Source: Cyanoderma ruficeps
Taxonomy: Eukaryota > Chordata > Aves > Passeriformes > Timaliidae
Assembly (NCBI GenBank): GCA_008694505.1
Contig: VZDJ01004378.1
Coordinates: forward strand, 9,671,472 to 9,735,471
Reading direction: 5' to 3'
DNA: 64,000 nt
The translations under genes were made by a program, and so were the position numbers. Within the stretch, counting starts at the first letter, position 1; each line of letters begins with the position of its first letter. The notes beneath the pieces were generated by a model. It saw only the letters and a program-made list of their open reading frames with translations, searched no databases and was not told where the DNA came from. Positions 1 to 13,345 of this stretch are shown here, piece by piece.

Positions 1-3000
1 TTGTGGGATCTCCTGCCTTTGCTGCAATGTGACATGATTACCCCACCTGTCCTGATAATTACATTTTTACATTGCTAAAATAATTTAAATTGTAGGTAAC
101 CCGTTTTCATCTGGCTGCCTAAAGACTGCTTGACATCTGTGGTCAGAGATTAAAATATTGTGAGATGCACAGTTTCTTGGTAGTAAGCTACAGCTACTGT
201 GCACTTGGACATTAGCCAAAGTCTTTAATCAAACAGATGCATGGGAACCCACACAGTCATATATGGGACTCATCAGAGCAATGCAAGCACCTATTGCTGG
301 TAGTCATCTACACACTCCCTTCAGAACTAGAGAGAAATAGCCACTACCAGGACACAATGACTATAAGTGGATGTCTAAAAGAGGTCTGATAAATCACTCT
401 TCAAAATTGCTCAGTCGTCTCCCAACAGTGAGAAGAGTTCAGCTTGGTCATAAAACTTCTAAAGTTAAGTAAAATGTATCCTACCTCTGGCAACCAATTT
501 ATTATGGTCCTTTTTTATGGGATATGGCAATATTACAGATTTACAGAATACTTCCTAAGGGATTTTTTTTATTATTTTACATATTTTATTTATACATCTT
601 AGCAGAGAACAAGCCTACTCTTACTTAGAGAAGACCATGATGGGCCTTTTCCCATCAGCAGCAAACAGCAGAAGCATTTAAAAGCACCCAGTAGATGCTA
701 GCTAGTATTTTCTAACAGATAAGAACTTGTAGATAAATGCCAGAGCCATGAGTTGTAGTAAGTTTCAGTTCTATAAAGTGGCATAAAACAAACTCTTACG
801 TTATTCTTCATATTGTCCTTTCCCCAGCTAAATGCATTCCAAGCTTTTGGCTTGCATGTGAAGCCAAAAAGGAATTGGGGATAAGGGCAAACAGACACAT
901 TATGCATGACTTAAATGAAAGGTCATAAAATTATTCTGAGGTTTGTTGTCTACAGAAAACTTAAATTCACTAATATTGGTACTTTGAATCTTGACATCTG
1001 AGAAATTTTCTGGCAGGCAGTTTTGCTTTCATAGAGACAGGGCTATTATCACAGGAATCAAAAGAGAAGGTTGTAATTAGTTTTCTGCATAAACTCTCCT
1101 TCGAAAATTAAAGGTTTGGGTTTTGTTTTAAATCTGTGGCAACAGAGAGGTTAGTGATTCAGATGCCAAAAAGAGAAAGCCTCAAGAGAAGACCTAGGAT
1201 TTATTTATCTCAACATTTTAATTAACACTTTTCAGAAAGAACAAATCACAAAGCAAAACAGGTGACAACTCTGGCTTATTCTGCAAGGATAAAATCTCCT
1301 TTTATAAAACCAGAAATTTGTTTATTATATTCAAAGCTTTTCTGTAGCAATGACCTGAACCTGAGAAAACTTTCTGTCCCTTCGTCAAGTGCAAAGTTAG
1401 GTCCAGTGATGTGCACTTGTGCCTTTTAAGTGAAAAACAAACACTGGGGGATTTGGAAAAAGATCCAAACCATGGAGGGGTTTCCATCTTAGCAGATGAC
1501 TTTTTGTATGGCATGGTTACAGATCACAAGTGGAACATAAAGAAATCAGTTATTGTACCTCGCATACTAGTGTGGCAAATATTTATCTTCTATCTTTCAT
1601 TTTCTATAAAGCTAGATTCCTTTTTAAAGAAAGGAATGTGAATAATATACATTACATTAAAAGTTTTGTTGCATTTTTTTAAAATTTTTTTGTTACCTCT
1701 AAAGACTGATGCCTCAGTAATAGAGAATCAAGCTGATCTTTCCTGATTCCCAGTGACTGCATCAGTTTCTTCAGCTCAGCAATGTCTTTAAGTGTTACTC
1801 ATTTTACATCTTTTACATTTCTGTTTCCCAAGCAGTCCTGGTTGTAAAAAAAGAAGTCATATATTTCCTCTTTGGCTCTAATAAAAATGACATTAAGCAA
1901 TGAAATACACTGAAATATATGCAGTCTCTGAATCTGAAATGTCAGTTATCTGAATCCAATATCTGTCAGTTGCTGCAGTTACTATTCATACAGGTTACTT
2001 TAAAATAACTCTACAAACCTATTCAGAGCTATAATGACATACCCAAGAAAGGAAAACTGCCTACAAATTCACAAAAATTCAATGTTTTGCTTCTAAGTGT
2101 TTGAAGTAGCATTCATGTCCTTTTGCAGAAAATAATTTCTCCTTTTATTCTTGATATCACTTACAACTCTATTTCAGATTCATATATTTTCAAACATTAA
2201 GAAATACGGTTAAACTTATGACAAAACTTTCAATATTTTCCACTAATACACTTCCAGGTACTGGTCAATGCTGCTAAAACCTGTTCTAAGGTTTGCCCAA
2301 GATCATGACTTGTAAATCTTTTGACGTTGACACTTTTCTGAAGATGGATCTCATGATGTCTGTGGAGACAGTAGAGTGCATTTATAGAAGTCTCTGTGAG
2401 GTTCAGGGTCTGTATGGTGTGAAATAGGAGAGATTGGTAAAATAAGGATGAGAAAATAGACTCCAAGATATCCTTACTTTAAGGAGTTGTCAAGAACAGC
2501 TTGTGTACTTTCTAGGTATCTCCGTGTTTTGTGGGAGAAGTTTTTTGGTTTTTTTTTTTAATAAAATGTTGAGGTGAACTGGGAAAATTTATTTTGTATC
2601 TTCTCTTCTTTCAGTGAGGATCCGCAAGACTTTTCCCAGCCTAACTCTTCAGTGCCTTTTCTCCTAAAATATTCTGAAGCTTTTCAAAACAAGACAAGAA
2701 GAAAAAACTCACAGTTGTTTGTGATTGGAATTTATAAATGATAGGATAGGGATTTTGATAAATCAGTAATCAGCAGATATTCTCTTACTGGTCCAGACAT
2801 GCAAGAAATATGTGGAAAGTTAGAAAATATGTGTTTAATCAGATCTTTCATTATTACCTAGGGGAAAATATAGACAAGCTTTAGGCACACATTTTCTAAA
2901 CTGGACAATTATCAATTGCTCCAGCATTACCTTTAATAGCACAAACAGAAGTGTGTTCATTGAAAGACTCCACTATTTTCATGTTAAAAGGACTACTGGA

Positions 3001-3335
3001 ATAAAATGAGTTGTTCTCTACACTTCATTAATTTCTCAATAAAATGGGAAGTACAGTTTTGAATGGCTGGTTGATTCAAAAGAACATGCAATTATTTTAA
3101 AAAATAAGAGTCCATAGAGAGAGTGTAGTAGCACAATCTAACCAAATAGGACAATATGCTGTAGATTTTTGACCTAATGTTACAGGTTGTCAGAAATTTT
3201 TGAAGTGACCTTTTATGCTGTAATATATTTGGCATTTTTTGTGTCAGCCTCAGATTTTCCTTACTATGTGAGTCACACAACTGTTGCTAATGTAAACTTT
3301 TCACCTGAGAAATTTATTTATGCACGTGCCTGCAT

Positions 3336-3348
3336 ACACACACACACA
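3336..3348. repeat. short (CA)n microsatellite
   Basis: About six and a half uninterrupted AC units are seen. The tract is short and probably only weakly variable. Confidence 0.7.
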
Positions 3349-5043
3349 GAAGCAATGCTTTGCCAATATTGAATGAGAAGTATATTGTGTTACAGTTTAT
3401 GAGTTTCTGCTCCTCTTCATCATTCAAACCCACATTTGAAAATTATTTTGCATTTCAGACAAAAAGAGGACACATTCCTCAAAGTTCATAACCAAGACCC
3501 TAATATCTCCCTACTATATTTTAAATGTACTTAGAAGACATGAATTTCCTTTCCAAATTGGATGAAATCTTACGGTAAATGTGCAGGTCTCTAGAAATGT
3601 GCATTATTTACCTTGATTTCTTTACTATACAAATAAAAAGTTCAGCTTTTCAATTTATGACTTCTAGAGACTTTTCAATCATTAATAAATTGCTTTCAGA
3701 GGCCTATGACATAAATTCATTGGGGCAAAAGAGTTTGGAAGGGTATGGGATAAAGAATTTAAATTAGACCTCTGACAGATTTGCAGAGGCAATTTAAAAC
3801 CAAATTGTGAGGCTCCAGCTTCACATGTCCACTCCTGTGAGAGGTATTCAATCCAATTGAACCAGGCTGAAAGTGTTCCAAATTCATAGAAGATCTGATT
3901 TTGTTATGTAAGAGAATAGAATCTTACTCTAACCCCTTCTTTATGCAACCTTCCCCTAATCCCTTCTCTTCTACGTAAACTTCCCCTCTCCAAAGAGGTT
4001 TAGCTGCTTGAGACCAAGGGTTCAAAGCCCAAATTGGTACGGTTCAATTGAATAACTTTGGCTTGGACTGATGAGGAATTTGTAAAGTTGTGAAATGTTG
4101 TTGCAGAAAGATCACTGGAGTCATGCAAGGTTGGAACTGTACAATTATAAAAAAAGTCACATCAGAGATAAGTTTATTTTCCTTCCCTATGCTCGTGAGA
4201 GTGTTGCAGGCATTATCCAGGAAGAAATAAGACCTTTTCAGAGGTGCTTGCCAAGTAAGAAATCAGGTAAAGGCTGTGTGAATTCTAAATTTAGGCTGCA
4301 AAGTTGTGATGAACTGCTATCCTTGGATATGTTAAGTGCTGCACAATCTAAATCAAGGAAGATCTTACATTAGATTGAAGAAATACTGAATTCCTGGTTA
4401 AAGAGGTCATGGATCTGCTTACATACCATGCTGGGCTTCCATATATGGGCCAAATTATATATGATCCCTTAAACCTTTAAAAAGCTTTTTCTATATATCT
4501 GAGACAAAATGGGAAGGTCTATCCAAACAGCATTTGTTCCTGCTATGTGTCTCAATGATGGAGGCTGAGAGCCTGAGCGAACCTGTTTCACACGAACACA
4601 AGAATTCTCCAAATACAACACTAGTGACTAGACATAAAAAGCCAAGGTAACCCAAGTGTTATAAATTGTTTTCTTCTAAAAATTTTATTTCCAAATTTTT
4701 GACTCAAAAAATCTTCACATCTGTCAATCAGAAATTCTACAGAAATAGAATAGCAACATGAAAGACTCCTTACAATAATTCTTGTACTTCTTGAATAAAT
4801 CAAGGGTAGTGTCAGAGGACTGTGTATATAATATGATGCTGGAGCTGGAACTGAAGACAGAAAAAATCATGAATAACAGTTATATAGAAAGGCCAGAGGA
4901 TTTGGGTTTAACTTTTCACTATTACTAGCTGTTCTGACAGAGTGTTCGTGTATTTGCCACGGTACGAAGTGAAAAACACCAAAGTCCCAATGGGTGGTTT
5001 AAATATATGTCCACTTCCACAGAAACGCAACAGGAAGACTTCA

Positions 5044-5080
5044 ATTAGTTAGTTATCTAGTTAGCTAGCTAGTTAGTTCT
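5044..5080. repeat. imperfect TAGT/TAGC tetranucleotide tract
   Basis: A run of TAGT and TAGC units with one TATC interruption is visible. It is a degenerate tetranucleotide microsatellite. Confidence 0.65.
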
Positions 5081-6930
5081 ATACAAAGGCAGGATCAGTG
5101 CTCCATAAGCCATTTCTGATAGGAGTTTATTCAAGTTGTTCCTAAAAATTTCAGTTTCCACATTTCCTAGCATTTATCATATTCTATTCCAGAAAGTTTT
5201 CCAGATGTCTGCTATAAATCTCACTTGCTACAGATGAAGCCATTTACTTTCACAGCTGGATTTTAACTTTTACCACATAGCTCTTTTCCAGAAGTTGAAA
5301 CTGAGCCCACAAGTCTCTTCTTTGTAAATTACAACTTCTTCAGTCTATCATGTAGGTCAGACCAGTGTTGCTTCTTGTTGTCTTTTCCATGCTCTCTCAA
5401 CGACTCATTTCTTGCTTAGAGCGCAGGACCAAAATCTGTACAAAATATTCTTAGTGAAGCCTTACCTGTCAGTAGTGCCCTGAGCAGAAAGCCTGCTTGA
5501 CACATTGACAGTACCTCTGTACCTGTTTGCCACATTGCAGCGCTATTCAGTCATGATCAGTTTGGATCCATTTTAGTCTCCAGACCTGCTTTTACAGTTT
5601 TGTTGCCCAGATGTATAATTCTTATTCTACAATATTGGACATGGTTGTTCCTACCTGTATGTGAATGCTGGTATTTCTCCTTGACGAATTACTTTTTACT
5701 TTCTCATGCAGATTTGAAGTTCCTCCCAATTAGATGCCAGCTCAGATTTAAGAAGAAATGTTTTCTTCCTCATATATATATATTTTTTTTTCTGATATAT
5801 GTAATACTATCTATCAGTTAAGTGCTCATTTATCTTAATTATGTATATTGTTTACAAAGAATTATGTTTAATGTGTTACCTAGGAATTAAATCAAGCATT
5901 CTGACTCACAACAAAAAAATCCAACTGAAAAGTAATAATATGTACATTATGCATTATTGCCTAATCCAGAAAAAATTAAATTAACTATTTCTATGAGTCC
6001 GGACTACCTAAACAAGGATTCTGCTATGTCAGGGTTTTGATTTGGGTATCTTTAACTTCAATTTCCTCAAAATACTTTCATCCCCATTTTTGAGAGCAGA
6101 GGCAAGGTATTACATACGTTACTGATTTACAATACTACTTTCCCAAGATTTTTTTCATTTTATTTAGGATTAGACCAACCATGCATTCAAACCACAAGAG
6201 CTTACAAAGTATCAGAATGCTTCAGCTGTAATGCAGGTAAGAAAAATTATCTGTGTTTATGGATTAGCATTAATTTCTAAATTATCCAGGAGCTGGCGTT
6301 GAACATGCATATTGAAAGAGCAGAATCATTTTTTATCATGTATCTACTGTACCTGGAAGGAATTTTTTCTCCTCAACTACAGGACTAGCAGGCATTTCCA
6401 GATAGGAACTCCTTGCAATATTTACAAATTAGAACATGAATAATTGAAAGTGTTTGGACATGACTATTCATTGGAGAAATGGTATAGAACTTATTCAATC
6501 ATCTGCAGTGAAATATAAGTATATTTCCTTCATGTGCTGCATAAATATTTGATTAACCACTGTGCAAAACATTAGTAAAGCATCTGCTCAGTGTGAGACT
6601 GAAACCTGCTTGACACCAGTAAACAGAAGGAATAAACTCTGCCTGGTGGGAAATGTTCAAAAGTTTCAGTCTTTGATATTCTGATCTACTGAGTTGAAAA
6701 GAATAATGAAATAAGCATTTAGGATCATGGAACTGAAATGAAAAGGTGTAGGCATGGGCACTCACTTGTTAAGGTGATGTGTGAAGTCTGGTGTTTGGTC
6801 ATGGAATTCACATTTCCTTGTCAATTTTCTGAATCACCAGTTTACCTAAAAAAAGCCCAAGCATAAACAACTCAACAAAACAAGTCAAAACAAAACCCCA
6901 GAACTAAACAAATAAACAAAACCAGCCCTC

Positions 6931-6936
6931 TATTGT
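6931..6936 (+). repeat. target-site duplication, left copy
   Basis: The six bases TATTGT sit directly before the LTR and are repeated exactly directly after it at 7585-7590. A 6-bp duplication is characteristic of integration by ERVK-like (beta/alpharetrovirus-related) elements. Confidence 0.9.
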
Positions 6937-7357
6937 TGTAGTGGTGTGGTTTGTACAATGCATCTGCTGTAAATTTATGAGTTGCACAAAATGGTTTCCT
7001 TTTGTTCCCTTGTTCAGTTTGCTGTACCCCAGTTCTCTTTGTAACCCTAAGTTCCTACAAATTGTGAACTTTCCCCCCCGGCCTTCCCCAGATACAGTCC
7101 CTGATTGGTTTACCTTTCCCGCCTTGGCTGCCTGTCCATCAGGTGCTAAGAGACTTTCCCTCCCTGCCTGTCACCCCAAGACCTGTCCCCGAAATCCAGA
7201 AGCTTTGAAGAGAGACCTTTGGTGACTGGCTGGGGTGCAAATCTTTCCCCTCCTATCCCCATATTATTGGTGTATGTTAGTTTATGTTATGTCGGCAGCC
7301 GCTCCCAGTTGTATCCTGTTGGTCCTGTTTCTACCCACCCTGAGATCCCACCTTCTG

Positions 7358-7364
7358 TATAAAA
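7358..7364 (+). promoter_or_regulatory. TATA box of the LTR promoter
   Basis: TATAAAA lies within a GC-rich U3 region, with the polyadenylation signal 72 bases downstream. Transcription would be expected to start about 25-30 bases further on, near 7385-7395. The match is intact; present activity is unknown. Confidence 0.75.
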
Positions 7365-7435
7365 CCCCCTCTCTCCTCGTGCTCGGGGTCGCTCCTGAGG
7401 CACCGGGCTCGAGGTGAGGGATTCATCCTGAACCC

Positions 7436-7441
7436 AATAAA
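7436..7441 (+). terminator. LTR polyadenylation signal AATAAA
   Basis: A consensus AATAAA lies downstream of the TATA box, followed by a T/C-rich stretch at about 7468-7487 that could act as a downstream element. It marks the R region and supports the plus-strand orientation. Confidence 0.75.
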
Positions 7442-7584
7442 CCTGAGTTCGCTCTAGCCTCCGGAGAGTCCCTCCTTTCTTCCTCTCGCCATCGTCTTGC
7501 TTGAGCTTCTCGGTTGCAAAGAACCCCAAGTTTGCCGCAGTGTTTGGGGCTGGCCGAGCTAAGCAAATACAACGCACCACCACA

Positions 7585-7590
7585 TATTGT
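7585..7590 (+). repeat. target-site duplication, right copy
   Basis: TATTGT, identical to 6931-6936. With the left copy it fixes the LTR boundaries to the base. Confidence 0.9.
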
Positions 7591-10500
7591 TTGTAGAGGA
7601 GATGTGGGTAGTGTCTATTAGCATATATTGTTCATAAAGGCCTTTAAGTTGCCAGGGTACTTCTTAAAAGCATTGATTATTTCTTCTCATACTTGCCCAT
7701 TCTTTAAGTATGGGTAATTTTATGGGTACATAGGGAAAAAAATCATCTAACCTTTGACCATGTCTAATAGTGAAGTAAAAACTTCATTTTTTGGGGTAAA
7801 AGTGCAAAGTGACTCCAGCCTTTTCAGTTTAATTTCGAGAAATAAGAAACAGTAAGAATAGTTTTGATAAATACACTTCAGTGTTATCCATGAATAAACC
7901 TGAAACAGAAAAAAAAGCAAAGCTATTTGTTAGAGACCTTCACCCTAGTGTTTCACACTAAAGATTCTCAGAGGTGACATGGCTCTGGAAAATCATGAAG
8001 GTCTTCAAAAACAAAGCAATACCGTGAGCGCACTGACATTTCCTGTTGATCATTGCCACAGCTTTGAGAGTCCTGTTATCTCCACGGCGTTCCACTATAA
8101 ACCTAGAAGATTAAGTTCATATATTTGTTAAATGGAGCTCCTGAACTTGGAAACACAACAGAGAGGAGCAATTTTTCTGCTAAAAGCAATTCTTTAAGAA
8201 GCGCACAGTGTTCACATTAATGCTATTAGGATTTTGATGATTAACAGATATGGTGAGATTATGGCACCACGTATGTGCCAGCAGGACATCACATCGTTGA
8301 GACATTCTTGTTTCACTCTACCTCAAATCAATGTGCAAGACATATAAAATTCATCTTTAAATGTTCTTCCTCCCTATATTAAACGGAAAATACAAAAAGC
8401 CAGTTTTGCCTCATACAAACTAGGTTCTTTGTCATATGGAATTTCACCTCTTCATGAAACTGTAAAAGTAAACTGGCTAAGTAAAAGCTCATGATTTTTC
8501 AGTATTTGTCCTTATTCAGACAATACTATTGAGCTATATTAATTATCTGAAGGAGCACAACTCAATTGAATGCAGTGTTTAATATATTTTGTTATATTGC
8601 CAAAAATATCAAATTTACAGAATAAATTAAACCAGATGAATTACCTCATTTGTTTTAAGGTTATATGTTTGAATATAGTATTCTGTTTAATTAACCACAC
8701 CGAATTCTTCACTCATCAATTAAATCACAGTAGAAGTAGAAATGAGAATCAAAGGGTGAAAGAAGACTAAATTATCTTCCCAAGGTTTTTCTCCAGTGTT
8801 TACAGAGTCCCAAAAGAGGTGAGAATGAAGAATTATGGTTCAAGCAAGGAGACACTCCTTTCTGATTTTTGCTCACCCAATTCACAGTTATTTGGTGAAC
8901 TTTTTCCAATTGCACTTTATGTTTATTATCCCAAGTGGTCCCAGTGTTTTTATATAATGTAGGACTGCACCTCTAACTTGATGTTATATGAATAAATGTT
9001 AAAATACCTAGGATCGTAAAAATTAAAAGACTTTTAGACTATATTCAGCTATGAAATCTCTCTTGATACTTATGGGATGTATTGAATAAGAAGTTGTTTT
9101 CTACAGCTTCTAGCGCATTAAAAGTTCATTACAACAATGCATGATACAATTTAAGACACAAAAAAAGTCTTGAAAATCTCTGTTTGTCAGTCAGCAGCTA
9201 AGAAACACTGTAATAGAGATTTTGTAACTGTACACTGTAATAGGGAAAAGATTCATAGAGTTCTTGACCGAATGTCTCAGTTTCCACAAAACACGTTACC
9301 AAGTGTGATATATTCAAACACTTGCAGACAGACACATCCAGGGTGTGTCTGCGCACACCTGCTCTAAGCAAGGTGAATCTGAGCATATTCTGTTGTTGTA
9401 TTTGACATAATAAAATACCTGGTCTTGCACTGTTTACTCATGAATATCTCCACTTTTCAGCCACATTCAGTTTATCTCAAGCATTGTGTCATATCTTCAC
9501 ATGCTCCCCCAGGGAACAGTAAACTGAAGAAAAGAAGTAACAAAAAGAGAAACCTAAGTTTCCTGTCTATCTCATTTAATTAAATAATTTAAAATAATGT
9601 AAGATTTGCTATCCATAAGGATCCTGAGCACCTGCCTAATTTTCTTCTCCAGTATATTATATTGTGATATCAAAAAAGGAACATCTTCAAAAAGGAAGTA
9701 AAACAAATGTTAAAAAAATCTAGTGTCCAGAACAAAATCTCATTTTAATTACTGCAAAATGAAAAATAAGTTAGAAACTTTGCAGATACAACTTAGTAGA
9801 AAAAATATAAACATGAAATGTGAACAAAACTATACTAAGAGGAGAGTATTTTAAAAGCAATATTTTGAAGAAAATAAGAGAAGCTATGGTGGTTTTAGAT
9901 GCAGTAGTTTCCTAATCTATGTTGTGTAGATTTTGATCTTTTATGTTTTAGATTTCGTAATCTAAAATGTTTAGATTTTGTCCCCCAAAATGCATTTTTA
10001 AGTACCTCTAGTATATGAAGTTTGAACATACTGCCTTTTGTTTCAAAATGAAAAGAAAAACATACCCCATAATTTTAATTAAAGAAAAATTCTGAATTTG
10101 AAGTAGCGTATCTGGTACATAAATCCATGTGGTCTTTTTGGTAGTATTTTGGCAGTATAATTGAATCCACTGGTTTATTCAGTCACTTTTAAACTCTCTT
10201 ATTTTTAATTCTGCTCATGTCTTTTATTTCTTTTTCTTTCAGTACATTATTTTCTGTGTCTTGTCTTCCACTCATTTCAGATCTTCCTGATCATGTTCTC
10301 AGTTATGGCAATCTTTTTCCCCTCCTGTAGAATAGCAATAAAGTACTGATATTTAGACTTGTAAGCTGACAAATTTGCGTTCCATATCAGAGAATACAAG
10401 CCCCAGTGTACCATAGGTACAAATGTGACATATGTCTGGGAAATGTGAGTTGGCATGTAAAGGTGGCTGCAAGCAAAAATGTGGCAAAATGCTTATGGGC

Positions 10501-10979
10501 ACCTGAATAGTTGATCAAAGCATGGCTGGGTTTTATGGTAGCATTGCTGGAAAACTGCCTGTGCTTTCCCATGGGTTTCCCTGCCTTCATGATCCTTCCC
10601 TTCCCTCCCCAGGTTCTCACTGCTTGTATGGCTCAGGGTTTCTGGTCCACTGCTCAACAGGCTTTGACTACTCTCTTTTATCTTCCACTATTACTTATTG
10701 CTTCTCCTAAGACGGTGCAATGCCCCCAGCAGAGTTTCTGCAATTGCTTTCCTGGGAAAGCTTCTCTTTGCTCTTAGCCTTTGAAACTCTCATTTCACTA
10801 ATTTTCATTCCTAGCACGTCAGGTGGTCTTAATGTAACTTTCTCACCTGCTTGCACATCACTCCCTACACTCTTTAATTTCGCCTCCCTTTACCATGTTA
10901 TTTTACCTATATGGCAGAATTGCAGCTGACCTCAGTGCAAGGCATTTCTCCTCTCTTTTGCTACTTGCTCTGATCCATA

Positions 10980-11018
10980 TAATAACAATACTACTAATAA
11001 TAATGATTATAATAATTT
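10980..11018. repeat. AAT/ATA-rich low-complexity tract
   Basis: Imperfect trinucleotide repeats of the AAT type (ACTAAT, AATAAT, ATAATA). No further structure is seen. Confidence 0.55.
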
Positions 11019-13312
11019 AAAAGGCTTCGCAGATCTGTTGGAAAACACATAAAGAAATAAGCAACATTCACTCTACTTCAAATACATTCCTCAACAGATA
11101 AAAGAATAAATCCCCTTCTTGTGAAACTCCTTAATGAAGCCATATTTAACACTATATTTTGCAGTTATAGGTCTTCTCTAATACTAACAGAAGCAGGTTA
11201 GCAATCAACCCTCAATTAAAATATAGAAAGTACAGCACTTGCAAAAATATTACTGGGAAATGCAACATTGTGCAGATGCACAAAACAGAGCTCAAAGTCA
11301 ATATTTTTTGTATGCGCGCTATAAAAAGTACCATATTTAATGATTCAGTCCTCTGCTGTGCAGAGTGCCTCCTGCAGGGTGCCAAGTGCCTTCAACTCTT
11401 AAGTCTGTCTCTCTCCAGAAGCCCTGGAAAATTGAGCTATAAAGCAGTAAGGTACTTCTTTATAAAATAATGCTCTCCACTTGACTTGAAAAGAAATGTT
11501 TCAAAGAAGGAATGAAAGCCACCGCTGAGACATTCTTGACAGAAAAGCAAGTTGATTCAAGTGGCCAGTTCTTATGTTTTTGCGATAACAATTCATCAAA
11601 TCTTGGTGATCAAAAATGATGGAAAAGGAAATAAAAGGGAAAAATACATGACAGCTAAATGGAGCTTTGAGCCAACCCCAGACTTTGTGAAGTTTGACAA
11701 GATGCAAAAGTTTGATGTTTCAAAGTTCTTAAAAGTATATTTCTTTATATATCGAGAGGCACTGTTTCCATGAAGTCGATTTTATAGAAGACTATTTTAT
11801 TTTTTGGTTTTCAGGTACGATTCCATGATGATCTATCATGCCCAATTTGATCTTTTATGTCATGCTATGTTATCTTTCAAATTACATAATAGAAATGGTT
11901 GAAGAGGAAATAACAGGGAGGACTTCAAACAAAAACCTCCAGGCACGTAAGGCACTGGGTCTCTGACACAGTGAAGGCACTTGCCACCCACCTCCTGGTA
12001 GCCCCTACTCTGTCATGCCATTGAATCTCCAAAGCATTGGAAAACAAGGTCTGGTCTAAGACAAAAGTTGTACTAATATCCACCACCATCACAACAATTC
12101 TGTATGTTGGAGACCAGAACAAAGGAGAAAGGGAATTAGCAGATGGAATGCTCTGCTTAGGATATGCCAACGTGTCCAAAGTCCTACACACCATAGTGAC
12201 CAAATTAGGGTTGAAAAGAACAAAACCATAATAACAAGTTAGCTTTGAATCATTCCTAATTATTTTTCAATATATGTCACTTCTATGATTCTAATAGGGA
12301 AAAGTATCATATTAATATATGCTAAAATTTTGATTTGCATTTGTAATTAGCATGAGAAAATAGTATGTAATATAACATGATTGTATAAGGACTTATAGAT
12401 CAAAAAAATGTTCTAGAAATAACTGTTGAGTGTTGCCAACTACTAATTGAATAAATAATTTATAATGCAAGGACTCTGCAGAATCTAGGTCTCGAAGAGA
12501 AGGGATTATGAACAAAAAATAGTGCATACAACTAAATGTTTGAGGGTTCTCTTTCTTTCTCTTTTAGCCAAATCCAGATCGTGTGTGTTTCTCTGCATTC
12601 AAAGAAAACTTTGAATTATAAAAAGAGAAATTATAGAAAAGGATTTGAAAGCAAAGCTGCAAAAAAAGGAAGGAATTACCAAAAAACAAAATATACTTGT
12701 AGGAACTCCACATTTTATTGATAGGCAACCTGCCTCTGTAAAAGGAATGACTAGGATTGCTCAGGCCAAGATGAAGGCGCTGGAAAGAAGATATGATAGA
12801 GATCAATAAAATCATTGTCCCTTTCATTTCTGGCCCAGGGGCTTTCTGTGCCACACATCACAGAAGGTTCAGAGAAAATTCAGGGTGAAAAGATCACTCT
12901 TTGCTGCCTAATCTTCACTGAGTGTGTCCTTCTGGCCACTGTCAGTGATTGGAGTCTGTACTGACCATCTGACCACTATGTGCCCTCTTCTACAGATGCT
13001 TATTTAAAGACAGAGGAGCACCACTACATTGTGTATTAAAAATCACAGCAGGAATATAACCTCTAAGCTATAAATCTCAGTTGTGGAGGAATAGCATGGG
13101 AAGAGGCAATGTATCTTATAACTAATTCTACATCTGCAATGAATTCTTCAATAAAAAACTTTTACTCTTATCCTCAGGTCCCTTAACATTTTATGTACAA
13201 TCTTCTTTATTACCAATATTACTATGAATTTAAAATGTCTAGTGTTCCTCTGAAGAATCTGTGAAAAATGAATATGAATAAATAATACTTACTAAAAATC
13301 ATCATTATATCC

Positions 13313-13345
13313 TATATACACCCATCTGGTGGATAGGTGTATATA
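13313..13345. repeat. short inverted repeat (14-bp arms, 5-base loop)
   Basis: Arm TATATACACCCATC (13313-13326) faces GATAGGTGTATATA (13332-13345) across the loop TGGTG. Thirteen of fourteen positions pair; the single exception is a C-A pair on the plus strand that becomes a G-U wobble in a minus-strand transcript. It is too short for a typical microRNA precursor on its own. Confidence 0.75.

Larger units (their letters stand above)
1..6930. other. AT-rich unique non-coding sequence
   Basis: I see no recognisable exon, RNA gene or interspersed repeat in this stretch. Open frames are short (under 100 codons), occur on both strands and lack any family motif I recognise, as expected by chance in AT-rich vertebrate DNA. 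It holds a short CA tract near 3336, a TAGT-type tract near 5044 and an A-rich, C-dotted stretch at about 6846-6925 just before the LTR. Strongly diverged ancient repeats cannot be excluded by eye. Confidence 0.6.
6937..7584 (+). mobile_element. solo LTR, ERVK-like endogenous retrovirus (648 bp)
   Basis: The element begins TGTAGTGGTG and ends CACCACCACA, so the ends form an imperfect inverted repeat (9 of 10 bases) with the canonical TG...CA termini. It is bracketed by a perfect 6-bp duplication. Inside, on the plus strand, are a TATA box (7358-7364) and an AATAAA signal (7436-7441) about 72 bases apart, which defines a U3-R-U5 order. It is much richer in G+C than its surroundings. No second LTR and no gag/pol/env region is present, so it is a solo LTR left by recombination between the two LTRs of a provirus. 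ERVK assignment rests on the duplication length and general look. Open frames of 94 and 98 codons inside it are by-products of GC richness. Confidence 0.9.

Noticed and set aside
6941..7583. Open frames of 94 and 98 codons
   Set aside because: They are contained in the solo LTR and have no retroviral or cellular protein motif; LTRs of this kind do not encode protein.
12270..12300. TTCTATGATTCTAA resembling a CR1 tail
   Set aside because: The sequence before it does not resemble the CR1 3' end, so it is probably coincidental.
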